A stretch of 64,000 nt of DNA from Erysipelotrichaceae bacterium NK3D112 (GCA_000701725.1 JNJQ01000005.1:1-64000); one strand, 5' to 3'; shown: positions 7,551-17,069, counted from the first letter of the stretch. Numbers and translations are program-made. The notes: generated by a model from the sequence alone, not told the origin.

Positions 7551-9197
7551 ATGAAATGGTGGCAGAAGACAATTGTATATGAACTGTATCCGAAGAGTTT
7601 CAAGGATACGAAGGGACAGGGTACCGGCACCATCCGCGGCATTATTGAAAAACTGGATTATCTTGCATCACTGGGAGTCGGTGCGGTGTGGATGACACCG
7701 GTATGCAGATCGCCGATGGTGGACAACGGCTATGACATTGCGGACTACTGCAGTGTGGATCCCTCCTACGGAACCATGGATGATATGAAGGAACTGATTG
7801 ACGAGGCGAAAAAACGCAATATCCGTATTGTCATTGACCTTGTATTCAATCATTCCAGCGATCAGAATGAATGGTTCCTGGAATCCAAAAAGTCAAAGGA
7901 CAATCCGAAAAGCGACTGGTATATCTGGCGCGATGCGAAAGAGGACGGCAGTGCGCCGACCAACTGGAGAGGAATTTTCGGCGGCAGCGCATGGACATGG
8001 TGTGAGGAAAGAGGACAGTATTATCTTCATACATTCGCTTCCGCTCAGCCTGATCTCAACTGGGCTAATCCCGAAGTCAGAAAGGCGCTTTATGATGCCG
8101 CGAACTTCTGGGTGGATCTTGGCGCGGGAGGCTTCCGCATTGACGCGATCACCTATGTGAAAAAGCCGGATGTGTTTGTGGACGGAACCCCTGACGGAGA
8201 TGACGGCATGGTCAGTGTCCATGACATGACGGCCAATCAGCCGGGTATTCTGGATTATCTTCATGAATTCAAACGCGAAGTATCAGAAGGCCATGACATC
8301 TTCACGGTCGCCGAAGCCAACGGCGTCAAAGCGGATGAGCTGAAATACTGGGTCGGCAAAGACGGCGCCTTTGACATGTTATTTGAATTCAGCCATATCA
8401 ATCTGGAATTCAAAGGAATTGAAACCTGGTGCAGACCGGATCCGTGGAAAATCAGTGATCTCAAGAAAGCATTGCGTGATTCGCAGAATGCCACAAAGGA
8501 TAACGGATGGTATCCGGCCTTCTTTGAAAACCATGACAAGCCGCGCTGTGTGAATCATTACTTCGATGAAAATGCGGATAAAAAGATGGCTGCCAAGGCG
8601 ATGGGGACATTGCTGATGACATTGAGAGGAACCCCGTTCCTTTATCAGGGACAGGAGCTCGGACTGGAAAATGTCGCCTGGCCGTCCATTGACTGCTATA
8701 ACGATATTTCATCTTTCGGACAATATGAATTTGCTCTGTCTGAAGGATTCACAGCAGAACAGGCACTTGCCTGCGTTCATGAATTCTCCCGTGACAGCGC
8801 GAGAACCCCGATGCAGTGGGATGATACCCCCAATGCCGGTTTCACTTGCGGAACACCATGGCTGCCCGTGCATGAGGATTACCGGGAGGTCAATGTCATG
8901 AAACAGGAACAGGATGAAACATCCGTTCTTTCCTGGTTCAGAACGCTGGCAAAGCTCAGAGCGGAATATCCGGTCCTTGCGGAGGGCAGCTATGAGGAAA
9001 TCCTTGCGGATCATGAACAGATCATCGCCTATATCAGAAAGAATGAGGAGGATGAACTGTGCGTGCTGATCAATCTTTCCAATGAAACGGCGGCGTATGA
9101 TCCTTCCCTTTGCGAAGGAAAAGAAGTCATCCTGAACAATGCGGAAACATATGAAAAAGGATCACTGGCACCTTTGCAGTGCGTGATCCTCAGATGA
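7551..9197 (+). CDS. GH13 alpha-glucosidase (oligo-1,6-glucosidase type)
   Basis: This 548-residue cytoplasmic enzyme is of the GH13_31 kind and removes terminal alpha-glucose from isomalto- and malto-oligosaccharides or similar alpha-glucosides. It opens with WWQKTIVYELYPKSFKD. The conserved regions are all present: VIDLVFNHSS, GGFRIDAI (nucleophile Asp198), FTVAEAN (acid/base Glu255) and FFENHDKPR (transition-state Asp329). There is no signal peptide. The length is normal for the family. No transporter gene is adjacent. The upstream cre box predicts repression by CcpA in glucose. Trehalose-6-phosphate or sucrose specificity cannot be excluded. Confidence 0.9.
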   Translation: MKWWQKTIVYELYPKSFKDTKGQGTGTIRGIIEKLDYLASLGVGAVWMTPVCRSPMVDNGYDIADYCSVDPSYGTMDDMKELIDEAKKRNIRIVIDLVFNHSSDQNEWFLESKKSKDNPKSDWYIWRDAKEDGSAPTNWRGIFGGSAWTWCEERGQYYLHTFASAQPDLNWANPEVRKALYDAANFWVDLGAGGFRIDAITYVKKPDVFVDGTPDGDDGMVSVHDMTANQPGILDYLHEFKREVSEGHDIFTVAEANGVKADELKYWVGKDGAFDMLFEFSHINLEFKGIETWCRPDPWKISDLKKALRDSQNATKDNGWYPAFFENHDKPRCVNHYFDENADKKMAAKAMGTLLMTLRGTPFLYQGQELGLENVAWPSIDCYNDISSFGQYEFALSEGFTAEQALACVHEFSRDSARTPMQWDDTPNAGFTCGTPWLPVHEDYREVNVMKQEQDETSVLSWFRTLAKLRAEYPVLAEGSYEEILADHEQIIAYIRKNEEDELCVLINLSNETAAYDPSLCEGKEVILNNAETYEKGSLAPLQCVILR

Positions 9198-9199
9198 CA

Positions 9200-10378
9200 T
9201 CAATACATTTCAATTGAAACAAACTTGCCAAGCTCATTCAGACTGTTGCTGATACTCTGGATGAGCATTTTCTTTGCGTTCAGGGAAACTCCGGCAATGC
9301 TCTGATGGCCTTTGTTTTCACTGAGTCCCATCACGAATGTGACCGCGGTGGATTCAGCCAGTGCGCGGAAGAGACACGAGGCGCCGTCCTGTTCCTTTGA
9401 CATGCGCATCTCTTCATAGAAATCCCTGTCTTTGAGCGCTTTCTGAAACAGGAAGCTCACCTTCTGCAGGGTGAGCTGGCCTTCGGTGACTAGATCAATT
9501 CCCTTGATAAATGCCTTGGGCGGCACATCATCCAGCATCGGTGTCTCACTGTCGGGAATGCATTCCGTCTGAAGATAGGCGGCGGCGATCTGCGAGGTGG
9601 TGCCTCCGCAGACAATCTTCTGACCGCTGGCGTGAAGCAGTCTCTGCATCACTTTTTCATCATCCTCTTTATGAAGCGGCGGACCGGCCATCACAACCGT
9701 TTCGGTTGCGGGCAGAATTCTCGCGGCTGCCACGGTGCAGTCATCGGTGGGTTTGCCGCCATAAAGGCTGTTGACCATGGCAAGCAGGATTCTTGTGCAT
9801 TCCCTGGCCGGATCATCCTTCTGGATGGCGGCAGCCAGGAAGTCTTCGACATCCTTCTGTCCCCAGTTGAGATTCAGCTGCATCTCCGTGTCGGCATAGA
9901 GAATGCCGTCGGAGAAGAACATGATATGATCCCCGGGCAAAAGATCAAACTGCGATTCCCAGATTTTCTTGCCGTCGATGATGACTTCCTTCTTTTCAAT
10001 ATCCATGATCTGATTGTCGCGGATAAAGACAGTCAGAGGATTGTCATACTGGGCAAGATATGCCTTGGAGGTGAAGTAGTTGATCTTGAGAATCGTGAAG
10101 GTGCTGTACGCAACCTCACGGTCGGCACATACCGGCAGTGTGGAAGCGATTGTCTCCACCGCTTCATGAAGCGTGAGGCCTTCAAAGATCATCTGTGAAA
10201 TGATGGTTGAGGTCAGGGTGGAAAGAATATTCGCCTTGACCCCTGAGCCAAGTCCGTCCGCCAGCACCATCACGAAAACCTCATCATTGCGTCTCATCAT
10301 GACACGGTCGCCGCAGAGCTCCTCGCCATAGTGGAACAGGGAACGCCAGTCGGCATCGATATGAATCAGATGGTTCAT
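9200..10378 (-). CDS. SpoIIE-family (PP2C) serine phosphatase paired with sensory hydrogenase
   Basis: This is a 392-residue protein. The first 220 residues form a PP2C/SpoIIE phosphatase domain with the metal-binding aspartates intact in VLADGLGSG (motif with Asp and Gly), MFFSDGILYADT and TDDCTVAAARIL. It should therefore be an active Ser/Thr phosphatase. The last 165 residues are an extra domain (VVMAGPPLHKEDDEKV, KIVCGGTTSQ) that was not recognised. Its ATG overlaps the stop of the hydrogenase-like gene, so the two are translationally coupled. PP2C genes next to PAS-containing group C [FeFe]-hydrogenases are a known arrangement. The likely job is to turn the hydrogenase's redox or H2 signal into dephosphorylation of an unknown target. 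Confidence 0.85.
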   Translation of the reverse strand: MNHLIHIDADWRSLFHYGEELCGDRVMMRRNDEVFVMVLADGLGSGVKANILSTLTSTIISQMIFEGLTLHEAVETIASTLPVCADREVAYSTFTILKINYFTSKAYLAQYDNPLTVFIRDNQIMDIEKKEVIIDGKKIWESQFDLLPGDHIMFFSDGILYADTEMQLNLNWGQKDVEDFLAAAIQKDDPARECTRILLAMVNSLYGGKPTDDCTVAAARILPATETVVMAGPPLHKEDDEKVMQRLLHASGQKIVCGGTTSQIAAAYLQTECIPDSETPMLDDVPPKAFIKGIDLVTEGQLTLQKVSFLFQKALKDRDFYEEMRMSKEQDGASCLFRALAESTAVTFVMGLSENKGHQSIAGVSLNAKKMLIQSISNSLNELGKFVSIEMY

Positions 10379-12063
10379 ACGTTTTCTTCCCCGTTGATGA
10401 CTTTCTGCAGCTTCAATAATGCGACCTTGGATTTGGCGGTTGTCTCGCCGAGCATGGAGGCGATTTCCTGAACCGCTCTCATCTGATCGTTGATCACCTG
10501 CTGGGTGACTTCAATGGTCTTTGTGCGCATGGAGGCCATGGCTGCTTCCCGGAGGGTTTCCTCGGTTCTGTCCATGAGGATGATGACCTTGAGGTTCTGG
10601 TTCTGCACACCGACAACCGCATGCTCGAACAGCTTGTCATACATCTCGTAGTAACAATGGAAGTGGGCTGCCTTGCGGCCGGTTTTGCGGATCAGATCCA
10701 TCAAAGCCTCATTGGGCAGGATTCCTTCCAGCGGCATTCCGGAAGGGGAGACCATATCATAGCCGAGAACATGTCTGGCGCTCTTGTTCATATCTCTGAC
10801 CCGCAGTTCATCATCCACGACGATGATGCCGTTGGGAGTGTTGTCAAGAACGACATTGGAAAGAGACTGCGCAGCTTCCAGGGCTTCGGGCAGACAGATC
10901 TTGGGATCCGCCTTTCCGTCGAGAACCGCGATCGCCTTGAGCCGGCATGTTTCATATCCGCAGGCGCCGCAGTCATGGATTTTCATCGGGCTGGTCTTGC
11001 CCATCGCGATCATCTGTCTGCGGATTTCCTCTTCGGAGTGAACCGTGTGATGCGCGCTGTCCTCCTTCCAGACAGCCTTCATCTCAACCGGCAGTTCCCC
11101 ATCGGTGACTTTAGGCAGATTGCGGGTGACTTTGTTGATGCGCCTTTGACCGGCGAATTCAGCGTGGGTGAAGTGGGAAAGCAAAGGACCGGCAAGACAT
11201 GCGCCGCGGCAGGAGTTGACTTCCAGCAAGCAGCCTTCCAGCTCACCGCTGCGGATGGATTCGAGCATGACCCTTACCCGCTCAATGCCGTCCACCGGTA
11301 AATATTCATAATTGTCATTGTCCGGAAGGGTGGCGATCACGCCGCCGGCAGCCGGATAGATTCTGGAGATGGAGCCTTCGAAATCATTCCAGTCCTCAAT
11401 CTCCTCATCGCATAACTCATCCCTGACCCAGTTCACGATTTCAAGCATGGAGACACAGGCATCGACCGCCCCGTCAAAGCGGGCATCGACGATCTCCTTG
11501 AACTTGGCAATGCAGGGGGAAAGGAAAACAACCTTCGCATTCGGATGGTTCTTCTTGATCATGCGTCCGTGGGCAATCAAAGGTGAAACCACCGGAGCCA
11601 TCTGATCAATCAGATCGGGATATTCCTTCTCAATCAATGTGTTGACGGCCGGGCAGCATGTCGTGATGATGTTTTTCATCGTATGCTCATTCATGAGCTT
11701 GATATATGCGCGGGAAACCATGGCAGCGCCTTCGGCTGTCTCCCTGACATCTTTGAAGCCCCGTCTTTTCAGGATGTTTTTCAGAGAACCGATATTCTCC
11801 CAGATCACCGCAAAGCTCGGAGCCGCGCTCAGAATGACTTCCTCACCGTTTTCCAGCCATTTCAATACCTGTCTGAATTCGGATTTCTGTGTTTTGGCAT
11901 CATGGGGACAGGCGGCGTAGCAGCGTCCGCACAGAATGCAGTCATTGGCTTCAATTCTGGGCTCATTGTTTAGATAAGTCATCGCGTTGGTCGGGCAGGC
12001 CCGCACGCAGCGCAGACAGTTATGGCAATGAGAGTCAACCAGTCTGATATATTCAGATTTCAT
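10375..12063 (-). CDS. Sensory [FeFe]-hydrogenase-like protein with PAS domain (HydS/group C type)
   Basis: This is a 562-residue protein. The N-terminus carries two 4Fe-4S ferredoxin motifs (CHNCLRCVRACP, CILCGRCYAACP). The H-cluster domain follows, with its cysteines kept in TTCCPAVN, SPCIAKFKE and VNSCRGACLAGP. Next is a four-cysteine Fe-S domain (CGACGYETCR with a later Cys), then a PAS domain from about residue 395 (NVVLDNTPNGIIVVDDELRV) and a helical tail. This order fits sensory, not bulk-producing, hydrogenases. The third motif has Val where catalytic enzymes have Met. It is co-transcribed with the PP2C gene. An extended -10 lies upstream at 12098-12106. Confidence 0.85.
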   Translation of the reverse strand: MKSEYIRLVDSHCHNCLRCVRACPTNAMTYLNNEPRIEANDCILCGRCYAACPHDAKTQKSEFRQVLKWLENGEEVILSAAPSFAVIWENIGSLKNILKRRGFKDVRETAEGAAMVSRAYIKLMNEHTMKNIITTCCPAVNTLIEKEYPDLIDQMAPVVSPLIAHGRMIKKNHPNAKVVFLSPCIAKFKEIVDARFDGAVDACVSMLEIVNWVRDELCDEEIEDWNDFEGSISRIYPAAGGVIATLPDNDNYEYLPVDGIERVRVMLESIRSGELEGCLLEVNSCRGACLAGPLLSHFTHAEFAGQRRINKVTRNLPKVTDGELPVEMKAVWKEDSAHHTVHSEEEIRRQMIAMGKTSPMKIHDCGACGYETCRLKAIAVLDGKADPKICLPEALEAAQSLSNVVLDNTPNGIIVVDDELRVRDMNKSARHVLGYDMVSPSGMPLEGILPNEALMDLIRKTGRKAAHFHCYYEMYDKLFEHAVVGVQNQNLKVIILMDRTEETLREAAMASMRTKTIEVTQQVINDQMRAVQEIASMLGETTAKSKVALLKLQKVINGEENV

Positions 12064-12097
12064 AATTGTTTTCTCCTGGCAATCGTTTTGCGCTGAA

Positions 12098-12106
12098 ATT
12101 ATAACA
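12098..12106 (-). promoter_or_regulatory. Extended -10 promoter element of the hydrogenase/PP2C operon
   Basis: On the minus strand the sequence reads TGTTATAAT, an extended -10 box, about 40 bases before the hydrogenase start. No good -35 is visible, as expected for an extended -10 promoter. It lies in the 158-base region shared with the divergent DUF1858 gene. Confidence 0.5.
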
Positions 12107-12221
12107 TTGTGTGCGGAAACTTTCGGATGAATTTCACAACAGGAATGAAACAGTCATAATGATTTTTGTTACCATAATAGAGAAGGCTGACAATGCCTGA
12201 AAAAAATGAGAGGTAATTGAT

Positions 12222-12464
12222 ATGAATCTGGAAAATATCACGAAAGATACAAGACTGAAAGATCTGGCAAAGGAATATCCCTGGCTGATCGATGAAGTGA
12301 AGAAACTCAGTTCCCAGGCGGCGAAGATTCCGTCTCCGATGATCAAGATGATTCTTGCCAAGGCAAGCATCAGCGATGTCGCTGACAAGGTGAATCAGCC
12401 GGCGGACAAGCTGATTGAAATGCTCAGGGATCTGATCACGAAACATGAAGGAAAAGCTGAATGA
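12222..12464 (+). CDS. DUF1858-type small protein
   Basis: This 80-residue protein matches the DUF1858 pattern: a start ITKDTRLKDLAKEYPWLIDEV, a central SPMIKMILAKASISDVAD helix pair, and an end in which an LRDLI helix follows. It has no cysteine, unlike the redox-disulfide relatives of this domain. AGAGG lies ten bases before the ATG. Its stop overlaps the start of the next gene as ATGA, so the two proteins are probably made together. The role is unknown. The same domain is often found fused to or beside redox and metabolite-sensor proteins, which suits the hydrogenase sensor across the intergenic region. Confidence 0.7.
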   Translation: MNLENITKDTRLKDLAKEYPWLIDEVKKLSSQAAKIPSPMIKMILAKASISDVADKVNQPADKLIEMLRDLITKHEGKAE

Positions 12465-14383
12465 ATGACGATTATTCCAAAGCATTGAAACTCGGAGAAC
12501 AGGCTTTCTCCAAAGCCATCCATGAAGGCAGAAATCCATATCTCAGTGCGCTGGATGATTTTCTGGATGCGAAAACGTGCAGTGTTAGAGAGCTTGGTAC
12601 CATAGACATTCCGCTGTCATTGATTGCCGGCACCAAAACAGCCGGCAGACAGCAGGCTTTCGCATGCAATTTCATGCCCATCATGGAAAAGGATACTGAA
12701 TTTGCAGGCAAATGGAGCCGTCTGTATGAATCGCAGGCAGAGGAGGGACTCAGAGATTCCATTCTTGTCTATGAATACCTGCATCATTTTTACGTGCAGG
12801 AAGGCAACAAGCGCGTCTCGGTCGCCCGTTATGTGGGCATGCCCGTGATCAGCGCGAAAGTGAAGCGGCTTGTGAAGCAGGAAGAGAAAACCGGTACGGA
12901 CATCTATGATGAATTCCTGAAATTCTATGCGGTCTGTCCGCTATACGAATTCAACTTCTCCAAGAAGGGAAGCTACCTTGCATTCGCGCAGGCACTGAAT
13001 CTCGATCTGAAAACAAAGTGGGATGACATTACCGTCAGCAGAGTCAAGGCTGCTTATTATCAATTTGACAGGGCTTACCGGAATCTCGAACATGTATCAG
13101 GCAGCGGTGAGGAATCCGATGCATTCCTGACCTATATCACCATCTATGGCTTTGATTCACTGAGACTGTCCGGACCGGATACAATCCGCCGGAATGTGCT
13201 GAAAATCAGAAAAGAACTGCAGGCGCAGTCTGTGCCTGACAGCATTTCCTTCCGCGAAACACCGGCGGAAAAGAAAGACACGCCGTTATCAGACCTTAAG
13301 AAAATCCTGCCCATCAAGCTGGATGAGAAACCTCTGAACATCGCATTTATCTATGACAAGAACCCGCAGGATTCCGCGTGGACTTATGAGCATGAGATCG
13401 GCCGGATGTATCTGAACAAGAAGTTCGGAAATGAAGTCACGACAGAAGTATATGAAAACTGCGATACTTCCGAAAAACTCAAAGACGCGCTGAACAGGGC
13501 TTCCGCATCGGCGGATATGGTTTTCACCGTTTCACCGAGCATGATGCAGGAAACACTCAAAGCAGCGCTCGCCCATCCGAAAACAAAGTTTCTCAACTGT
13601 TCCATCAACTCTTCCGCCAACGCGGTCCGTTCCTATTATGCCCGCATGTATGAAGTGAAGTTTCTGATGGGAGCGCTCAGTGCCATGTGCACAGAGAACC
13701 ATAAAGTATGCTATATCGCCGATTATCCGATCTACGGAACCATCGCATCGATCAACGCGTTTGCCGTCGGCGCCTCTCTGATTGATCCGCAGTGCCGGGT
13801 GTATCTCGGCTGGAGCGGAGTCCATGATGAGAAGTGGTTCTCACTGCTTGATGATCTGGATATCCGGATCTTCTCGGCAGCGGATTTTGTTTCCCTGAAA
13901 GAGGATCATACGATCTTCGGTCTTTGCCGCAAGGAAGCAGACGGCTCGATTGTCAATCTGGCCATGCCGGTCATCAACTGGCCGAAATACTATGAAAAGC
14001 TGGTTTCCCAGGTGCTTGAGGGCACATGGAATAACGAAAAGGATCCGAAGAAGAAATCAGTCAACTACTGGTGGGGAATGAATTCGGATGTTCTGGATCT
14101 GGTTCTTTCCTCGCGGATTCCGTACAGTTCCGCCAAAATGATCAGCCTGATGAAGGAAGGTCTGATCAAGGGCACACTGAATCCTTTCTCGGGCGAACTG
14201 CGCAGCACGGAAAAGCTCATTCAGGACAGCCATGCCGGCAGATTAAGCAACGAGCAGATCATCCGTATGGACTGGCTCAATGACAATGTTATCGGCGTCA
14301 TTCCCGAATTCCATGAGCTGAATGAAAGCGGCAGAAAACTGTCAAAGGTATCCGGTGTGGATGCTGCGAAGGAAAAGGCCTGA
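12461..14383 (+). CDS. Cytoplasmic BMP/PnrA-domain protein with ParB-like N-terminal segment
   Basis: This is a 640-residue protein. The C-terminal half, from about residue 290 (PLNIAFIYDKNPQDSAWTY), is a basic-membrane-protein (PnrA/Med) type 1 binding fold with SADMVFTVSPSM, KFLNCSI, YYARMYEVKFLMGALS and TIASINAFAVGA. Family members are normally lipoproteins that bind nucleosides. Here no signal peptide or lipobox is present, so the ligand must be cytoplasmic. The N-terminal region has YVQEGNKRVSVARYVGMP, which resembles the core motif of ParB/sulfiredoxin-fold proteins. The arrangement suggests an intracellular ligand sensor. It overlaps DUF1858 by four bases and is followed three bases later by the phosphoesterase gene. 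Confidence 0.65.
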   Translation: MNDDYSKALKLGEQAFSKAIHEGRNPYLSALDDFLDAKTCSVRELGTIDIPLSLIAGTKTAGRQQAFACNFMPIMEKDTEFAGKWSRLYESQAEEGLRDSILVYEYLHHFYVQEGNKRVSVARYVGMPVISAKVKRLVKQEEKTGTDIYDEFLKFYAVCPLYEFNFSKKGSYLAFAQALNLDLKTKWDDITVSRVKAAYYQFDRAYRNLEHVSGSGEESDAFLTYITIYGFDSLRLSGPDTIRRNVLKIRKELQAQSVPDSISFRETPAEKKDTPLSDLKKILPIKLDEKPLNIAFIYDKNPQDSAWTYEHEIGRMYLNKKFGNEVTTEVYENCDTSEKLKDALNRASASADMVFTVSPSMMQETLKAALAHPKTKFLNCSINSSANAVRSYYARMYEVKFLMGALSAMCTENHKVCYIADYPIYGTIASINAFAVGASLIDPQCRVYLGWSGVHDEKWFSLLDDLDIRIFSAADFVSLKEDHTIFGLCRKEADGSIVNLAMPVINWPKYYEKLVSQVLEGTWNNEKDPKKKSVNYWWGMNSDVLDLVLSSRIPYSSAKMISLMKEGLIKGTLNPFSGELRSTEKLIQDSHAGRLSNEQIIRMDWLNDNVIGVIPEFHELNESGRKLSKVSGVDAAKEKA

Positions 14384-14385
14384 TC

Positions 14386-15054
14386 ATGAGAATTCTTCTG
14401 GTTGCCGACCATGAGGAAACCTCCTTGTGGGATTATTACCGCGCATCAAAAACGGAAGGTGTGGACCTGATCCTTTCATGCGGCGATCTTGATCCGGACT
14501 ATCTGGAATTTCTGGTGACCATGGTCAACAAGCCGCTGCTTTATGTGCGTGGCAACCATGATGACAAATACGAAACCCATGAGCCGCTGGGATGCGATTG
14601 TATTGAGGATAGCATCTATGATTTCCACGGGCTCAGGATTCTCGGGCTCGGAGGTTCCTATAAATACGGAAACCGGAAAAACATGTATACCGAAGCAGCC
14701 ATGGAAAAACGCATTAAGAAGCTGAAACTGAAACTGAAGCTGATGAACGGCTTCGATGTGCTGCTCACCCATGCCCCGGCATACGGCTATGGCGATCTGG
14801 ATGATCTGCCCCATAAAGGATTTGAATGTTTCAATGATCTGATTGAACAGTATCATCCGGCTTATATGTTCCATGGCCATGTGCATGCGGAGTACGGAGC
14901 ATTCAAGAGAGAAAGAATCCATTCCTGCGGAACGAAAATCATCAACGGCTACGGCTCCTGGATGGTGGACATCGATGAGAATGAATATCCCGCCCAGGGA
15001 CATACCGGCAGTAAACTCTATGACTGGTATGTAAAAAAGAAGTATCATCTCTGA
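14386..15054 (+). CDS. Calcineurin-like metallophosphoesterase
   Basis: This is a 222-residue cytoplasmic phosphoesterase. Metal-ligand motifs are visible in order: LLVADHEE (variant of the D-x-H start), SCGDLDPDYLEF, VRGNHDDKYE, LLTHAPAYG and MFHGHVHAEYG. The first motif has Ala-Asp-His rather than the usual Ser/Thr-Asp-x-His. It is the last gene of the DUF1858-BMP operon, so its substrate may be connected with the ligand of the BMP-domain protein. A nucleotide is a fair guess but not shown by sequence. Confidence 0.8.
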   Translation: MRILLVADHEETSLWDYYRASKTEGVDLILSCGDLDPDYLEFLVTMVNKPLLYVRGNHDDKYETHEPLGCDCIEDSIYDFHGLRILGLGGSYKYGNRKNMYTEAAMEKRIKKLKLKLKLMNGFDVLLTHAPAYGYGDLDDLPHKGFECFNDLIEQYHPAYMFHGHVHAEYGAFKRERIHSCGTKIINGYGSWMVDIDENEYPAQGHTGSKLYDWYVKKKYHL

Positions 15055-15122
15055 GTGAAAATGGAATTAACCGCAGAATGGTTGAAACAATAACAATTTA
15101 ATCAGAAAGGTATTCTCAAATC

Positions 15123-17057
15123 ATGGAAAGAAAATTCAAAAATCTTTGCAGTCCCCTGGTTGTGGGCAGAACAGTGCTCAGAAACCGCATGTGTTCCGCT
15201 CCGATGGGCGGCACAGACATTGCCAATGACGGCTGTATCGGAGACAAGTCCAAAGGCTTCTATGAACTCAGAGCCAAAGGCGGTGCTGCCGTTGTCACTG
15301 TTTCCGAGTGCATGGTCCATCCCGCCACAGACGGTTCGCATGCCTATCATCTGGATGAAAGCATTCTGAACTCCCTCGCCCAGGCAACCTATTGCGCGGA
15401 TGCGATCAAACGTCATGGCGCCATTCCGTCCCTTGAACTCTCCCATTCGGGAATGTTTGCGGGAACCTATATGACAGACAAGAAGAAACAGAAGTCAATG
15501 CATCAGTGGGGACCCAGCGACACAGTCAGAAATGACGGTGTCGAGGTCAAGGCGCTGACCAAAGACATGATCAGGGAAATCGTTGAGGCATACGGTCATG
15601 TGGCAGGCCTTGCCAAAAGGGCAGGATTTGAACTGCTCATGGTCCATGGCGGCCACGGCTGGCTGATCAACCAGTTCCTTTCCCCGATGTTCAATCACAG
15701 AACCGATGAATACGGCGGCAGCCTGGAAAACAGATGCCGTCTGGCGATTGAAGTTCTCAAAGCGGTCAGAGAAGCGGTCGGACCGTTCTTCCCGATTGAA
15801 TTCAGAATGAGCGGCGACGAGTTTGTGCCGGAAGGATATCATCTGGAAGAGGGAATTGAGATTGCGAAGATGATTGAACCGTACTGTGATATCATCCATG
15901 TCTCCGCTGGCACTTACCAGAAGACATTCGGAATCACCCATCCTTCCATGTTTGAAGAACACGGCCGCAATGTCTATCTGGCTGCGGAAATCAAAAAACA
16001 TGTGTCAAAACCGGTTTCCACACTCGGCGGACTCAATGATCCCGCCCAGCTGGAAGAAATCATCGCAAGCGGAAAAGCGGACCTGGTATACATGGGCAGA
16101 GCACTGCTCGCTGATCCGTATCTGCCGCAGAAGGTCATGGAAAACCGGGATGATGAGATTGTCAGATGCTTAAGATGCTTCACATGCATGGCGGAGCGGG
16201 CGGCAACCTCAACCAGAAGATGCACGGTCAATCCGGTGATCGGCAGAGAGCTCGAAGGCGACAGGGTTTATCCCGCACCCGTGAAAAAGAAGGTCATGGT
16301 TGCCGGCGGCGGTCCGGGCGGACTGTATGCGGCATATACCGCAGCTTTGAGAGGCCATGATGTCACCCTTTATGAAAAGGAAAGCGAAGTCGGCGGCATT
16401 CTCAAATCCGAACAGGCACTGCCGTTTAAAAAAGAGATGTATCAGCTCTCTCTGACATATAAACTCTTCTGCGAAAAAGCAGGTGTGAAGATCGTTCTCA
16501 ACACTCCGGTCACAAAGGAACTCTGCGAAAAGGAAAATCCGGACGCATTGATCATCGCAACCGGTTCAACACCGATTGTTCCGCCGCTGCCCGGAATCGA
16601 TAAGTGTGTCATTGTGAACAACTATTATCTTGAGAAGGAAAAAGTCGGTGATGATGTCGTCGTGCTTGGCGGCGGACTTGCCGGATGCGAATGCGCGATT
16701 CATTTAGGCCAGGAAGGAAAGAAAGTCCATCTGGTTGAAATGAGAGATGTTCTGGCGCCTGACGCAAATGTCAGACACAGACCGTTATTGCTCAAAGAGA
16801 TCGACAGATACGTCACAGTCCATACCGGCCTGAGAGGTCTGAGAATCAGTGATGAAGGCGTTTGGTGCGCGGACAAGGATAACAATGAGGTGCTCGTGCC
16901 CGGCACAAGCGTCATCTGCGCACTCGGACAGAGAAGCACCAATGTCAATGATCTGCTTGACGGGGCTCCCTATGTCAGAGTCATCGGCGATGCTTCCAGA
17001 GTATCCACCATCACCAATGCCGTTTATCAGGGTTATCACGCGGCGCTGGATATCTGA
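15123..17057 (+). CDS. NADH:flavin oxidoreductase / 2-enoate reductase-like (BaiCD-FldZ type)
   Basis: This is a 644-residue flavoenzyme. Residues 1-340 form an Old Yellow Enzyme barrel (FKNLCSPLVVGRTVLRNRM, FELLMVHGGHGWLINQFLSP, HRTDEYGGSLENR). A cysteine-rich loop RCLRCFTCM with a later RRCTVNP binds a 4Fe-4S cluster. The C-terminal half is an FAD/NAD domain with VMVAGGGPGGLYAA (about residue 388) and a second dinucleotide fold VVVLGGGLAGCECA. Family members reduce alpha,beta-unsaturated acids or bile-acid intermediates. The substrate here is open. The gene sits alone between the phosphoesterase and a bidirectional terminator. Confidence 0.85.
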   Translation: MERKFKNLCSPLVVGRTVLRNRMCSAPMGGTDIANDGCIGDKSKGFYELRAKGGAAVVTVSECMVHPATDGSHAYHLDESILNSLAQATYCADAIKRHGAIPSLELSHSGMFAGTYMTDKKKQKSMHQWGPSDTVRNDGVEVKALTKDMIREIVEAYGHVAGLAKRAGFELLMVHGGHGWLINQFLSPMFNHRTDEYGGSLENRCRLAIEVLKAVREAVGPFFPIEFRMSGDEFVPEGYHLEEGIEIAKMIEPYCDIIHVSAGTYQKTFGITHPSMFEEHGRNVYLAAEIKKHVSKPVSTLGGLNDPAQLEEIIASGKADLVYMGRALLADPYLPQKVMENRDDEIVRCLRCFTCMAERAATSTRRCTVNPVIGRELEGDRVYPAPVKKKVMVAGGGPGGLYAAYTAALRGHDVTLYEKESEVGGILKSEQALPFKKEMYQLSLTYKLFCEKAGVKIVLNTPVTKELCEKENPDALIIATGSTPIVPPLPGIDKCVIVNNYYLEKEKVGDDVVVLGGGLAGCECAIHLGQEGKKVHLVEMRDVLAPDANVRHRPLLLKEIDRYVTVHTGLRGLRISDEGVWCADKDNNEVLVPGTSVICALGQRSTNVNDLLDGAPYVRVIGDASRVSTITNAVYQGYHAALDI

Positions 17058-17069
17058 TATTTCAAAATG

